Origin: Turritopsis dohrnii
Taxonomy: Eukaryota > Cnidaria > Hydrozoa > Anthoathecata > Oceaniidae
Assembly: GCA_027922465.2 (NCBI GenBank)
Contig: BQMF02000068.1
Coordinates: forward strand, 1,054,001 to 1,118,000
Direction of reading: 5' to 3'
Length of the DNA stretch: 64,000 bases
The notes beneath the pieces are model-generated. The model searched no databases. It was not told where the DNA came from and was given only the letters and a program-made list of their open reading frames with translations. Within the stretch, counting starts at the first letter, position 1, and each line of letters begins with the position of its first letter. The position numbers and the translations under genes were made by a program. Of this stretch, positions 54,042-64,000 are shown piece by piece.

Positions 54042-57000
54042 CTTTAAAATAGAAAGACAACTTGTTATAAGCATTACATAGACAAAACAATAGATTCTAT
54101 TTGTATATTTACTGTTTTGATTGGCTTCAATATCTCACCTTGTGAGTGTGGTAGAAAATGTTTACGTTACCTGCCTAAAGTGGCTATCAAGAGTATAATT
54201 TATTACATTTGAGTTTGTGTCTCTTTTCAGTGAAAGTGTAAGTAAGTATGTGAACAATTAGTTAAATAACATGCTAATTGGGTAGGTGGGTTCAACAGAC
54301 TCATGAATTCGTTGTTTTCAGGCTATGACCTGTATCAAAATGATTTTGGACTTGCCAATGTGTGATGCTCGAGGGAAATCAATAAGTAACACTCATAAAT
54401 ATTTATAAATATTTATATATATACTGTCAATCAATCCAACAATAATTAAGTATGACCTTCCTAATTACGAACAACAAAGATTCTGCTGATACAAATGATT
54501 ATACTCACCAAAATCAGCATAACAATAACAGAAGTTTTAGCTTTATTGACAGTGTGGCATGTGTAGTGCAGTGTTTTGACAGTTAGAATATGTTTTGATT
54601 TCTATTTAAAACTTAGGAAGCCACTGTTTGGAGTTAAGTAAGAAGATGACGGTACTATGTTATTTTTTTCAGCAATTAAATGGGAATTAAACTACTAGAG
54701 AATTTCAAAAAATCCTAGAGAGCCTGCTCATCTTACCGCTAACTTTAATTATAATGTTGCAAAATTCGTCAATGCAAACGTAAAAACACAGTTAAATGGA
54801 TTTAACACCACAATTGGTCATTCTAGATACTAAATCAACAAGAACAAACAAGGAGAATAACATTGATAACAAATACTGTAATTGTAAACATCATCGGGGT
54901 GATGTTCCTCTTTACTGTTTACAAGTCGAAGGCAGCCATATTTTTATGAGCAAAGTTTTTTTAGAAAACAATAGTGCCGTCTCGACAAGTCAACTTTTGA
55001 TCGCAAAAATCTAGACACATATTGGGAATTGCCCTATTATGAGCCTACAGAGTAATTATACAGTAAACACAGACATCGTTAATTTGTTAAAAGCATGGCG
55101 AATGTAATTATCAACATTTTATTGAATTATTTTTTACACTCGCAACATATGAAATCAATTGTTTCCATACTTGTGGTGGAGGATACACGCTAGAATGATC
55201 CTACAGAATTCAAGTTGCAACTGCTAAAAAGCGTTAACGCAATAAAAATTTTTTAATGACAATGGGTCCTTTGGGTGAAAAGGTCTACGAAACAAGTTTA
55301 ACGTTTTCTTGAACGATAAATCTATGGGTGATATTATCAACGTGGGATTTCACGCTAATTGAATGTCTGCAAAAACAAATTAACTGTTTGAATAATCAAG
55401 CTGAAATCAGTCCTAACAAGAACAAATTTTGTCGCTATAGTGGAGAAAAGACATGTGGTTACAGAATTACCTTGCTGTAAACTTAAGATGATTTCCTCGC
55501 GTATACAATATACAAGAAAACTGTTTGTGTGGATAAAATCTCAGATGTTGGTAGCATTCAAGACAGCAGAGGAATAACAAGGAATTGATGTGCTCCGTTA
55601 TTTACGACACGTAATTTTGAAGCATTTATTTTTCGAGGAAGCCATTTTTAATATTTTTTTCACAATGATCGCGACCCGGTGTTACATTTTACTCTATTAA
55701 TCAGTATTACTGACAGTGTAGTTGGCAATTCACTTTGAAACTTTCCATGACAATGGCTGAATGAATATACTTTTAGATTATAATTAGTTTGGTTTGATTT
55801 GTTGTCTTTAAATGAAGGAAATAAACCATCGGACTCAAAGTTAGCGGCAAGCGGCACATAGCGGTAATAAGGGGGGAGCAGGCACCTCTACTACATCAAA
55901 GAAAATGTCGTTGTTTTAACTACTTAGCACAAATTCTGCAGCTAGCTATGTAAAAGGCATAATAGATGGTGAAGGTCTCTGTCAGTCATTTACAGTCATA
56001 ATAGTCATTGTAGTCGCAGCAATGTATGTATACGTTCGTTCCTATAAGACAAAACAAGGGATGTGGGTGGTGTGTGCTTTTTTAAAAACAAAAGGGTGTT
56101 ACCTAAACTATTTAAATATCTATAATGCACTAAAATCTCATATAAAGAGCACTAAAAAGAACCTATATCATAGAAACTGTGTTTTTTAATCTTACCTCCA
56201 TGATAAATAGTTTTTTTCGTGGAAAGCAGCTAACAGAGAAGGAATCGATTCAGTAGAAAGTCTTGATGTATACTAATCACAACTATAGTGCCATCTTTAA
56301 AAAGAAAATGTCCAATGAGAACGTGAGTTGATGATGTCACAGTTTATTTTTAGAAATTCTCACCGTGTCTCAAAATGATAAGTGAACTGTATGGTAAGCA
56401 AAAGACGTATTCAAGGTCAGTCGAAAAAAGTCAAACATTACGATATTTCTTTTCAGTGTTGATTTGGTTACTTGTACGCTTTCCTTTTTACGGTAGCAGC
56501 GAAAGCGAATACCGTATTAAAACACCCGTGGACTCCTCCTACTACTACTCCTCCTCCTACTCCGGCCGAAATGGCAATTAGTCTGCGATTTAGAGTCTGC
56601 GAGACTCTACCATTAACGCAATGTAAGTTCTAATGAAGGAACGCAACCTGCGAATTTTGGAAGCTTTTACATATCAAACATTTAAAAGTAGATTACGTTT
56701 TATTTTGAAAGTACATAATCTGATATTTTGTAACTTAATCCACGAAAGTATGAATTCTAATCAAATAGGCCTACATAAAAATGGGACTTTTAGTTCATTA
56801 CGCTAACTGTGAAAATACTTGATATGTTGCTTTTTTTGTTAGTAAAGCTTATCAGTTCAAAATTTCTTATTACTTCGTTCGTTAGCTACTACACTATGTT
56901 TCTGTATTAAGGCTTTCAAAGATCTAGTTCAATAAGGCAGTTATTTGTTGGAATTCAATTTTTGTGTCATGAAATTATTATTGTAAACAAACTTCTTTTG

Positions 57001-57505
57001 CCTTTTGATAAATTGATTGCTGGTGTTTTATGATTAGACTCTATTTACACTAATCATTTTTATCAAATTTATCTTCTATGCCTGTTTTCCACCAGTGACT
57101 GAGATATCTCAGAGAACACCGTTAAAGAACTTTTACAACTTCAAGTAACATTTTGAAAGTGTTTGTGTGACAAGTAAATTTGCTGCTACCGTTTTGCGCC
57201 AACTGGCTCTTGTTTACTTTAAATGATTACTCTTTTCAAAATATTTACGCCTCTGATAAGCGAAACTCTGTCATAACAATTTCAATTGTCATGGTTACAA
57301 GTACTAACAGCATCCCCAGTAAAGTTTCATTAGGAAGCCTTCCAGAAACAACAGAAGCGTAAAACAAACGAGTGTTTATGGGCGAATCAAGTATAAGATC
57401 ATGATTAAGTATGAATAAGTTATACGTTATACTTTTAACTCAAATCGTCAAAAGTGAAACTTGATAAAATGCTATACACTCATTCTTTTTTATCTACTGC
57501 CAGTC
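54042..57505. other. No gene recognised
   Basis: Several open frames of 60-72 codons (54796-55014, 56375-56581, 57180-57362) lack motifs. A CTC/CTA trinucleotide run is at about 56534-56562. The first exon of the KDZ-like gene may lie here but was not identified. Confidence 0.4.
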
Positions 57506-57775
57506 TACCGACTGGTAGCCTTGTGGTAACTCGCTTTCTGTTCGGGAGGTCGCGGGTTCAATCCTCGACCGAGTAATACCAGCGACTATATATCCTCTCT
57601 GCTTACCACTGCTCTCTGCTCTCTGCTTACCACTCAGCAAGATAGTAGTAATGATGTCTAGGATGGTTGTCTAGTTGAGCGGTTCCTGTCTAGGACCTCC
57701 TTTGCAGGACCCTTTATTGATAACAGTACCTTAAGGAACTGAAGAGGCCATCCTGGGTAAACATTCGTAAATATA
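57506..57775 (+). mobile_element. tRNA-derived SINE
   Basis: A Pol III box A-like TGGTAGCCTTGTGGTAA (57513-57529) and box B GGTTCAATCCT (57555-57565) are spaced as in a tRNA. The T arm pairs CGCGG with CCTCG with one mismatch. A tRNA-unrelated body follows (CTCTGCTTACCACT duplicated; TCTAGGACCTCCTTTGCAGG) to about 57770. The acceptor stem does not close, so this is a SINE head, not a tRNA gene. Confidence 0.75.
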
Positions 57776-58075
57776 AGAATTCTTTTAATAAGAATCACAA
57801 GGCTCAAAATGCTCAAATTTAAGAATTATTTAAGAATCAACCTGAGACTTAAAATATTAATTCAGAGATTTCTAAAAATCTAATAAACTGAGAAGTTGGT
57901 AAATTTTCGGGTTTTTTGTGTTTTTTATACTAACAATAATATTTTAATATCATTTTAATAATATTCTATACTAACAAATTAGTTGACCTGCAGAAATTTA
58001 AGAATCATATAAAAATATTTTAGGCTCATATTGATTGAATCATTGGCTCTATTTATGTAGTTCTTATAAAAAAGA
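57776..58075. mobile_element. TATAAGAATC MITE
   Basis: It starts AAGAATTCTTTTAATAAGAATC and ends AGTTCTTATAAAAAAGATAA, with AAGGCTC and TTTAAGAAT motifs throughout. Related to the fragment at 12885. It abuts the SINE directly. Confidence 0.65.
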
Positions 58076-58206
58076 TAATGTATCGTTGTGAGTACTGTTA
58101 GAAATATCTACTTGTGTTCAACCTAAACTTCACATCCTGTGACATGTTAATATTATTTTCAACTGTAACATAATCGCTTATTTTTCCGAAAGATCCTATG
58201 CATCTA

Positions 58207-58275
58207 CATCATATGACATCATCCATATGTCCATCATATGACATCATCCATATGTATCTCCATCATATGACATTC
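58207..58275. repeat. CATCATATGACATCATCCATATG short tandem repeat
   Basis: CATCATATGACAT occurs three times at roughly 24-30 bp spacing. Nothing else is recognised in 58076-58783. Confidence 0.7.
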
Positions 58276-58783
58276 CTTAATTAACATGAATATAGCGTAA
58301 TATTATTAAAACAACTTTGCATGCTGCTCCAACTATTCTACGTGAATATTCAGCCAAAGTTACCAAAATATTTACCTGACAACTTTTTCATCTTATTCAA
58401 ATCTGACGAAACCGGAACTGAAAAAACAGCACCATGCAATCCCTCCAACGCTGGGGCTTTATTCATCAATCCACCAAATTTACCTAAAAGATAGCTTTTT
58501 TATGTAGAATCTCAAAAAATTAAGAACCTTTTACAACTACATTGTTCTGACTATTTTTAACATAAAGAAACTCTTTTCCATACTTGACTTCTTATTTGAG
58601 GAAATTGTTTTGATAGAGAAACTTCTATCTAAATGAAGCAGACAAACAAATAAACAAACAAATTAGTTCCAAACACAAAATTCTAATGCTTGCATTTTTT
58701 GAGTTCAAACAAAAGGAATGATTTAAAAAACTTAAGAAATCTTTAGAACGATCATTCATTGGATAAACATTTTTAAAAAAAAA

Positions 58784-58885
58784 ACAAGATGCCCTACCGG
58801 GCAGAAGGATTTCTGCAAGCTTTGCTGCTGAAAATGCCACAAAAATGCAACACTAGCACACTAGTCCTGCAAAACTAAGACAGTC
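58784..58885 (-). ncRNA. Stacked-hairpin block, copy 1 (candidate RNA 3' end)
   Basis: TGCCC-TACC-GGGCA (58790-58803) is directly joined to GCAGAA-GGAT-TTCTGC (58801-58816). A third small palindrome, ACTAGCACACTAGT, is at about 58852. Read on the minus strand, the hairpins are followed by TCTTG and a long T run (from about 58784 down), as in a Pol III termination signal. No known RNA family is recognised; the RNA call is speculative. Confidence 0.3.
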
Positions 58886-59778
58886 ACATCATTCAGCTCG
58901 AGAAGCATCAGCATTAAATAAACAAAAATATTGATGCGACTGACAATGTTCGTCAAGAAAGTCAGCCTACCATAACATAAAAAAGGGGCTTTTCTTTATG
59001 CTATCGCGGAGATCATTTATGAAGATCTGTTTTTTTGTACGAATAAGCTGAATGATTGTTACTGGATATTTGCCACCCACGTACTCCAAAAAAGTGCATC
59101 GACACAATACGAAACTTTAATTTAACCACATTAAATATAACGAATCCTATAAAAAGATTGTGTATACTGGCGGTAACCAACATATCGTTTGGGCAGCACA
59201 AACTAATATAAAAAGTTTCTATATTGATCTCCTCAGAATGAAAAATATAAATATCACAATAATAATTACTTAGAAATTAAAGCTCATATCTAATCTAAAA
59301 GTTAAAAAAAATACAACATACGCAGGGAGAAAAGAGATAAGCTGATATAGCCAGAATACATCCAACAATTGCTACTAAATATAGTATAAATAGCTGTATA
59401 AAGTGCATATGTTGGTGATGTTGGGGAGGAGCTGAAAGGAAGCTAAGCTGAGCTTTAAAAATCCAAAAGCTTCTAAAACATGCATACACATACAAAATAC
59501 ACGAAGGTCTTTCATATTTAAAAAGGCTTGGAGCAAAAATAAAACAAGAAATACCTTTTCTTCCACCACCATGTATTGGCACTGTTTTCATATTTTAAAC
59601 TTCAAGAAAACTTCTTTCAAAAAACAGAATAACCACACTGTAATTGAATTTTGTGAACATGATAAGTTCCCAACAGTAATGCAATTCTTTATATAAAATT
59701 ATAAGCTGTATTAACTTCTTTTAAAGCCATATTTCCATCAAAGAAACTTTTAGCAAACTACACACGTTCTTTCGCTGT

Positions 59779-59960
59779 CATTTTTAAAACGTTTTGTGGA
59801 CGATCACATGGCATGGCGAAAATCAGCCAATAAACTATCGCTATTTAAGTGGAGGTGGCTAAATTAGCACCCTTTCGTAGAAATCGGGCATTATGCACCA
59901 ATGACAATTACGACGGCTTTTTTATGAACCAATGAAATTTAAGAAACAAAAATACGTAGG
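59779..59960 (-). promoter_or_regulatory. Promoter-like module of the 1.2-kb unit, copy 1
   Basis: On the minus strand, ATTGG boxes (59929-59933, 59898-59902) lie upstream of TTAAATAG (about 59841-59848), with another ATTGG at 59827-59831. An ATG follows at 59781 in a short frame (MTAKERV then stop; MAAKERV in other copies). Near-identical modules lie at about 60995-61150, 61545-61735 and 62745-62915. The layout suggests a real Pol II promoter for minus-strand transcription. Confidence 0.4.
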
Positions 59961-59986
59961 TTTGGACAGTAAGATGAAAAAACAGA

Positions 59987-60088
59987 ACAAGATGCCCTAC
60001 CGGGCAGAAGGATTTCTGCAAGCTTTGCTGCTGAAAATGCCACAAAAATGCAACACTAGCACACTAGTCCTGCAAAACTAAGACAGTC
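59987..60088 (-). ncRNA. Stacked-hairpin block, copy 2
   Basis: Hairpins at 59993-60006 and 60004-60019 are identical to copy 1. The minus-strand T run is interrupted (TTCTGTTTTTTC). Same speculative RNA call. Confidence 0.3.
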
Positions 60089-61753
60089 ACATCATTCAGC
60101 TCGAGAAGCATCAGCATTAAATAAACAAAAATATTGATGCGACTGACAATGTTCGTCAAGAAAGTCAGCCTACCATAACATAAAAAAGGGGCTTTTCTTT
60201 ATGCTATCGCGGAGATCATTTATGAAGATCTGTATTTTTTGTACGAATAAGCTGAATGATTGTTACTGGATATTTGCCACCCACGTACTCCAAAAAAGTG
60301 CATCGACACAATACGAAACTTTAATTTAACCACATTAAATATAACGAATCCTATAAAAAGATTGTGTATACTGGCGGTAACCAACATATCGTTTGGGCAG
60401 CACAAACTAATATATAAAGTTTCTATATTGATCTCCTCAGAATGAAAAATATAAATATCACAATAATAATTACTTAGAAATTAAAGCTCATATCTAATCT
60501 AAAAGTTAAAAAAAATACAACATACGTAGGGAGAAAAGAGATAAGCTGATATAGCCAGAATACGTCCAAAAATTGCTACTAAATATAGTATAAATAGCTG
60601 TATAAAGTGCATATGTTGGTGATGTTGGGGAGGAGCTGAAAGGAAGCTAAGCTGAGCTTTAAAAATCCAAAAGCTTCTAAAAATTGACTTCAAACATGCA
60701 TACACATACAAAATACACAAGGTCTTTCATATTTAAAAAGGCTTGGAGCAAAAATAAAACAAGAAATACCTTTTCTTCCACCACCATGTATTGGCACTGT
60801 TTTCATATTTTAAACTTCAAGAAAACTTCTTTCAAAAAACAGAATAACCACACTGTAATTGAATTTTGTGAACATGATAAGTTCCCAACAGTAATGCAAT
60901 TCTTTATATAAAATTATAAGCTGTATTAACTTCTTTTAAAGCCATATTTCCATCAAAGAAACTTTTAGCAAACTACACACGTTCTTTCGCTGCCATTTTT
61001 AAAACGTTTTGTGGACGATCACATGGCATGGCGAAAATCAGCCAATAAACTATCGCTATTTAAGTGGAGGTGGCTAAATTAGCACCCTTTCGTAGAAATC
61101 GGGCATTATGCACCAATGACAATTAAGACGGCTTTTTTATGAACCAATGAAATTTAAAAAAAAAAACAACATACATAGGGAGCGAAGAGATATGGTGATA
61201 TAGCCAGAATACATCCAAACATTGCTAGTAAATATAGTATAAATAGCTGTGTTAGAGTAATTATGTTGGTGATGCTGGGGGAAGCAGCTGAAAGGAAGCT
61301 AAGCTGAGCTTTAAGAATCCAAAAGCTTCTAAAAATTGACTTCAGACATGCGTACACATACAAATACACAAAGGTCAGAATAAAAACTCCGAATAACCAC
61401 GCTGTAATTTAATTTTGTGAACATGACAAGTTCCCAACAGTAATGCAATTCTTTATATAAAATTATAAGCTGTAGCTATTAACTTCTTTTAAATCCATAT
61501 TTTCATCAAAGAAACTTTTAGCAAACTACACACGTTTTTTCGCTGCCATTTTTAAAACGTTTTGAAGACGATCACATGGCATGGCGAAAATCAGCCAATG
61601 AACTATCGCTATTGAAGTTAAGGTGGCTAAATTAACACCCTTTCTTAGTAGTCGGGCATTATGCGCCAATGACGGTACAGACGGCTTTTCTATCGACCAA
61701 TGAAATTCCAGAAACAAATATGCGCCGGTTTGGACAGGATGAAAAAAAAAAAA

Positions 61754-61855
61754 ACAAGATGCCCTACCGGGCAGAAGGATTTCTGCAAGCTTTGCTGCTG
61801 AAAATGCCACAAAAATGCAACACTAGCACACTAGTCCTGCAAAACTAAGACAGTC
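61754..61855 (-). ncRNA. Stacked-hairpin block, copy 3
   Basis: Hairpins at 61760-61773 and 61771-61786 are identical to copy 1. A T run of 13 follows on the minus strand. Same speculative RNA call. Confidence 0.3.
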
Positions 61856-62948
61856 ACATCATTCAGCTCGAGAAGCATCAGCATTAGATAAACAAAAATA
61901 TTGATGCGACTGACAATGTTCGTCAAGAAAGTCAGCCTACCATAACATAAAAAAGGGGCTTTTCTTTATGCTATCGCGGAGATCATTTATGAAGATCTGT
62001 ATTTTTTGTACGAATAAGCTGAATGATTGTTACTGGATATTTGCCACCCACGTACTCCAAAAAAGTGCATCGACACAATACGAAACTTTAATTTAACCAC
62101 ATTAAATATAACGAATCCTATAAAAAGATTGTGTATACTGGCGGTAACCAACATATCGTTTGGGCAGCACAAACTAATATAAAAAGTTTCTATATTGATC
62201 TCCTCAGAATGAAAAATATAAATATCACAATAATAATTACTTAGAAATTAAAGCTCATATCTAATCTAAAAGTTAAAAAAAATACAACATACGTAGGGAG
62301 AAAAGAGATAAGCTGATATAGCCAGAATACATCCAAAAATTGCTACTAAATATAGTATAAATAGCTGTATAAAGTGCATATGTTGGTGATGTTGAGGAGC
62401 TGAAAGGAAGCTAAGCTGAGCTTTAAAAATCCAAAAGCTTCTAAAAATTGACTTCAAACATGCATACACATACAAAATACACAAGGTCTTTCATATTTAA
62501 AAAGGCTTGGAGCTAAAATGAAACAAGAAATACCTTTTCTTCCACATTGGCACTGTTTCATATTTTAAACTTCAAGAAAACTTCTTTCAAAAAACAGAAT
62601 AACCACACTGTAATTGAATTTTGTGAACATGATAAGTTCCCAACAGTAATGCAATTCTTTATATAAAATTATAAGCTGTATTAACTTCTTTTAAAGCCAT
62701 ATTTCCATCAAAGAAACTTTTAGCAAACTACACACGTTCTTTCGCTGCCATTTTTAAAACGTTTTGTGGACGATCACATGGCATGGCGAAAATCAGCCAA
62801 TAAACTATCGCTATTTAAGTGGAGGTGGCTAAATTAGCACCCTTTCGTAGAAATCGGGCATTATGCACCAATGACAATTAAGACGGCTTTTTTATGAACC
62901 AATGAAATTTAAGAAACAAAAATGCGTAGGTTTGGACAGTAAGATGAA

Positions 62949-62995
62949 ACAAGATGCCTTAACAGGCAAAAGGATTTCTGCCAAAATCTGCTGAA
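62949..62995 (-). ncRNA. Diverged hairpin block, copy 4
   Basis: The first stem is TGCCT-TAAC-AGGCA (62955-62968): both sides changed together relative to copy 1 (C-G to T-A), preserving pairing. The second (62966-62981) has one change that is a G-U wobble only if the minus strand is the RNA. The rest of the unit is absent. Confidence 0.3.
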
Positions 62996-64000
62996 ATATG
63001 AAAGAAAAAGCATATGACATATTTGAAAAAGGTTATGTGATTTCCAAAATAAAAAATCACATTTCTAATGTATATAATCCCTAGGACATTGTCAAAAGAT
63101 AAGTGACACTATGAGAGACTTATAGTATACTGCTAATAAACTGGATTACATCTGAATGACATTAAATATTCTTTATTTTGTTGATAAGAAATAATATCAA
63201 AGATATATTGATCCTTTCAGATATCACAATGTATATGCACGTAACTCATAAACTGTAAAAGTTCTGAATTTCTGAATTTGATACTTGGTGTCAATCTTCC
63301 TAGCAGACTTCCTAAATTACAAGCACAAAAATGCATGCAGATTTTGGCCATGCAAAATACATCCACATAGACCAAAACCAACATTATAACTGTTGTAGTT
63401 TGTTTTGATTAGCAATACGGAAAGCACTTACAAACATTCTTGATCTGAGTTATCATTCATGACCTGTTTACAAAAATTCTTGAAGAAATTCAAAAAAAGG
63501 TTGAATGATTTTTACGACATAACATTGCATCTCTGATTTCATATGCACCCAAGGGCATTGCGAAAATATAGTTGACACTATGCGAAACTTTATTGTATAC
63601 GTATATACACCACTGATAAACTTAACTACATCTGAATGACATAAAACATTCTTTATTTTGGGGGTACGAAATAATATTAAGTTTATATTGATTTTTTCGG
63701 ATATTCAGTGATTACGTATGTAAATCATGTTCTTTAAGCATTTGATATGTACCGTCAATCTTCTTAATTACAAATGGAATTATCAATATTTCAAACACAA
63801 AAAGTAAACAATAATTTTGATCATTAACAGTTATATATATACTTATATATGTTCTAAAGCACACACATAACATAATTATATAATGTAACTGAAAGGAAAG
63901 TTTTGTATTGTTACATGATGTATCTTTTGAATTTACAGACAGTTGTTATTATTTTGCACTGAAGATGGTTGTACCGAAAAGCTTATGCTAAAATAAAATA
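62996..64000. other. Diverged direct repeat, no gene
   Basis: About 63080-63230 and 63545-63710 share CATCTGAATGACAT, ATTCTTTATTTTG and GAAATAATAT in the same order, an old direct duplication of about 470 bp spacing. No ORF is recognised to the end of the window. Confidence 0.5.

Larger units (their letters stand above)
58784..62948 (-). repeat. Tandem array of a 1.2-kb unit (three copies plus a half copy)
   Basis: Full units start at 58784, 59987 and 61754 with AACAAGATGCCCTACCGGGC and are nearly identical. A truncated copy (61154-61753) lies inside the second period: it lacks the first 520 bp and about 115 bp internally and is more diverged. Each unit holds, on the minus strand, a promoter-like module, an AT-rich body and a hairpin block. 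Minus-strand ORFs beginning MCCPNDMLVTAS and MKTVPIHGGGRK recur. The latter is broken in the third unit (near 62545), so protein coding is doubtful. The array is recent. Confidence 0.9.

Noticed and set aside
57506..57580. A functional tRNA gene
   Set aside because: Box A and B are present but the acceptor stem does not close and a non-tRNA body follows.
59013..59201. Protein MCCPNDMLVTAS... conserved in three tandem copies
   Set aside because: The copies are identical because the duplication is recent, so conservation is not evidence of coding. There is no domain or splice support.
58784..62990. Hammerhead ribozyme in the 1.2-kb repeats
   Set aside because: I looked on both strands for CTGATGA with a matching GAAA core and did not find the pair.

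Overview
The window is eukaryotic, AT-rich, and dominated by one large spliced host gene and several generations of transposable elements. The metazoan gene Flightless-I (FLII), GT-AG introns, TTAGGG-type interstitial repeats, CR1-like LINEs, Tigger/pogo, Mutator-like and KDZ-like transposases and free-standing HIRAN-domain ORFs together suggest an early-branching animal. A cnidarian, possibly a hydrozoan, is my best guess, but this is inferred from content and not proven.

Layout. 1-1280 is intergenic with a foldback MITE. 1283-10776 is a DNA transposon with TA target duplications. It carries F-box-like and HIRAN pseudogenes and inverted arrays of a TTGTAATCCCTGCCCC-type motif. A CR1-like LINE (about 3186-9059) lies inside it, with a 2A-like ribosome-skipping motif in its protein. 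That LINE is in turn split by a 2.16-kb element full of CAACGTTG palindromes (4469-6630), giving a three-level nest. 11619-14612 is a Tigger/pogo transposon whose intron holds an intact antisense HIRAN ORF.

14933-30016 (+) is FLII. I could trace 42 exons with consistent phases, totalling 3750 nt (1249 codons plus stop). The N-terminal half is leucine-rich repeats and the C-terminal half is gelsolin repeats. Introns contain LINE fragments, MITEs, a TTAA-flanked transposon, a MITE with telomere-like repeats and two minisatellites. One minisatellite sits where a conserved stretch of FLII appears to be missing.

30-49 kb is a repeat graveyard. It holds Harbinger-type MITEs with TAA duplications, a pogo-like element, a broken LINE, a Mutator-like transposase (-) that has lost its core, an orphan LINE ORF1 (-), a hAT-like element with a zinc finger, a TA-flanked element with TAGTCGGCC arrays, and a composite 216-bp satellite. 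A few exon-like segments (36.2, 40.7-41.2 and 45.4-46.1 kb) could belong to undescribed genes.

49.8-54.0 kb (-) is a ten-exon KDZ-like transposase gene with a SWIM-like zinc finger and at least two lesions. 57.5 kb holds a tRNA-derived SINE. 58.8-63.0 kb is a recent tandem array of a 1.2-kb unit, each with a CCAAT/TATA-like module and a block of stacked hairpins reading on the minus strand. It has no recognisable protein and is the best candidate in the window for an undescribed transcription unit.
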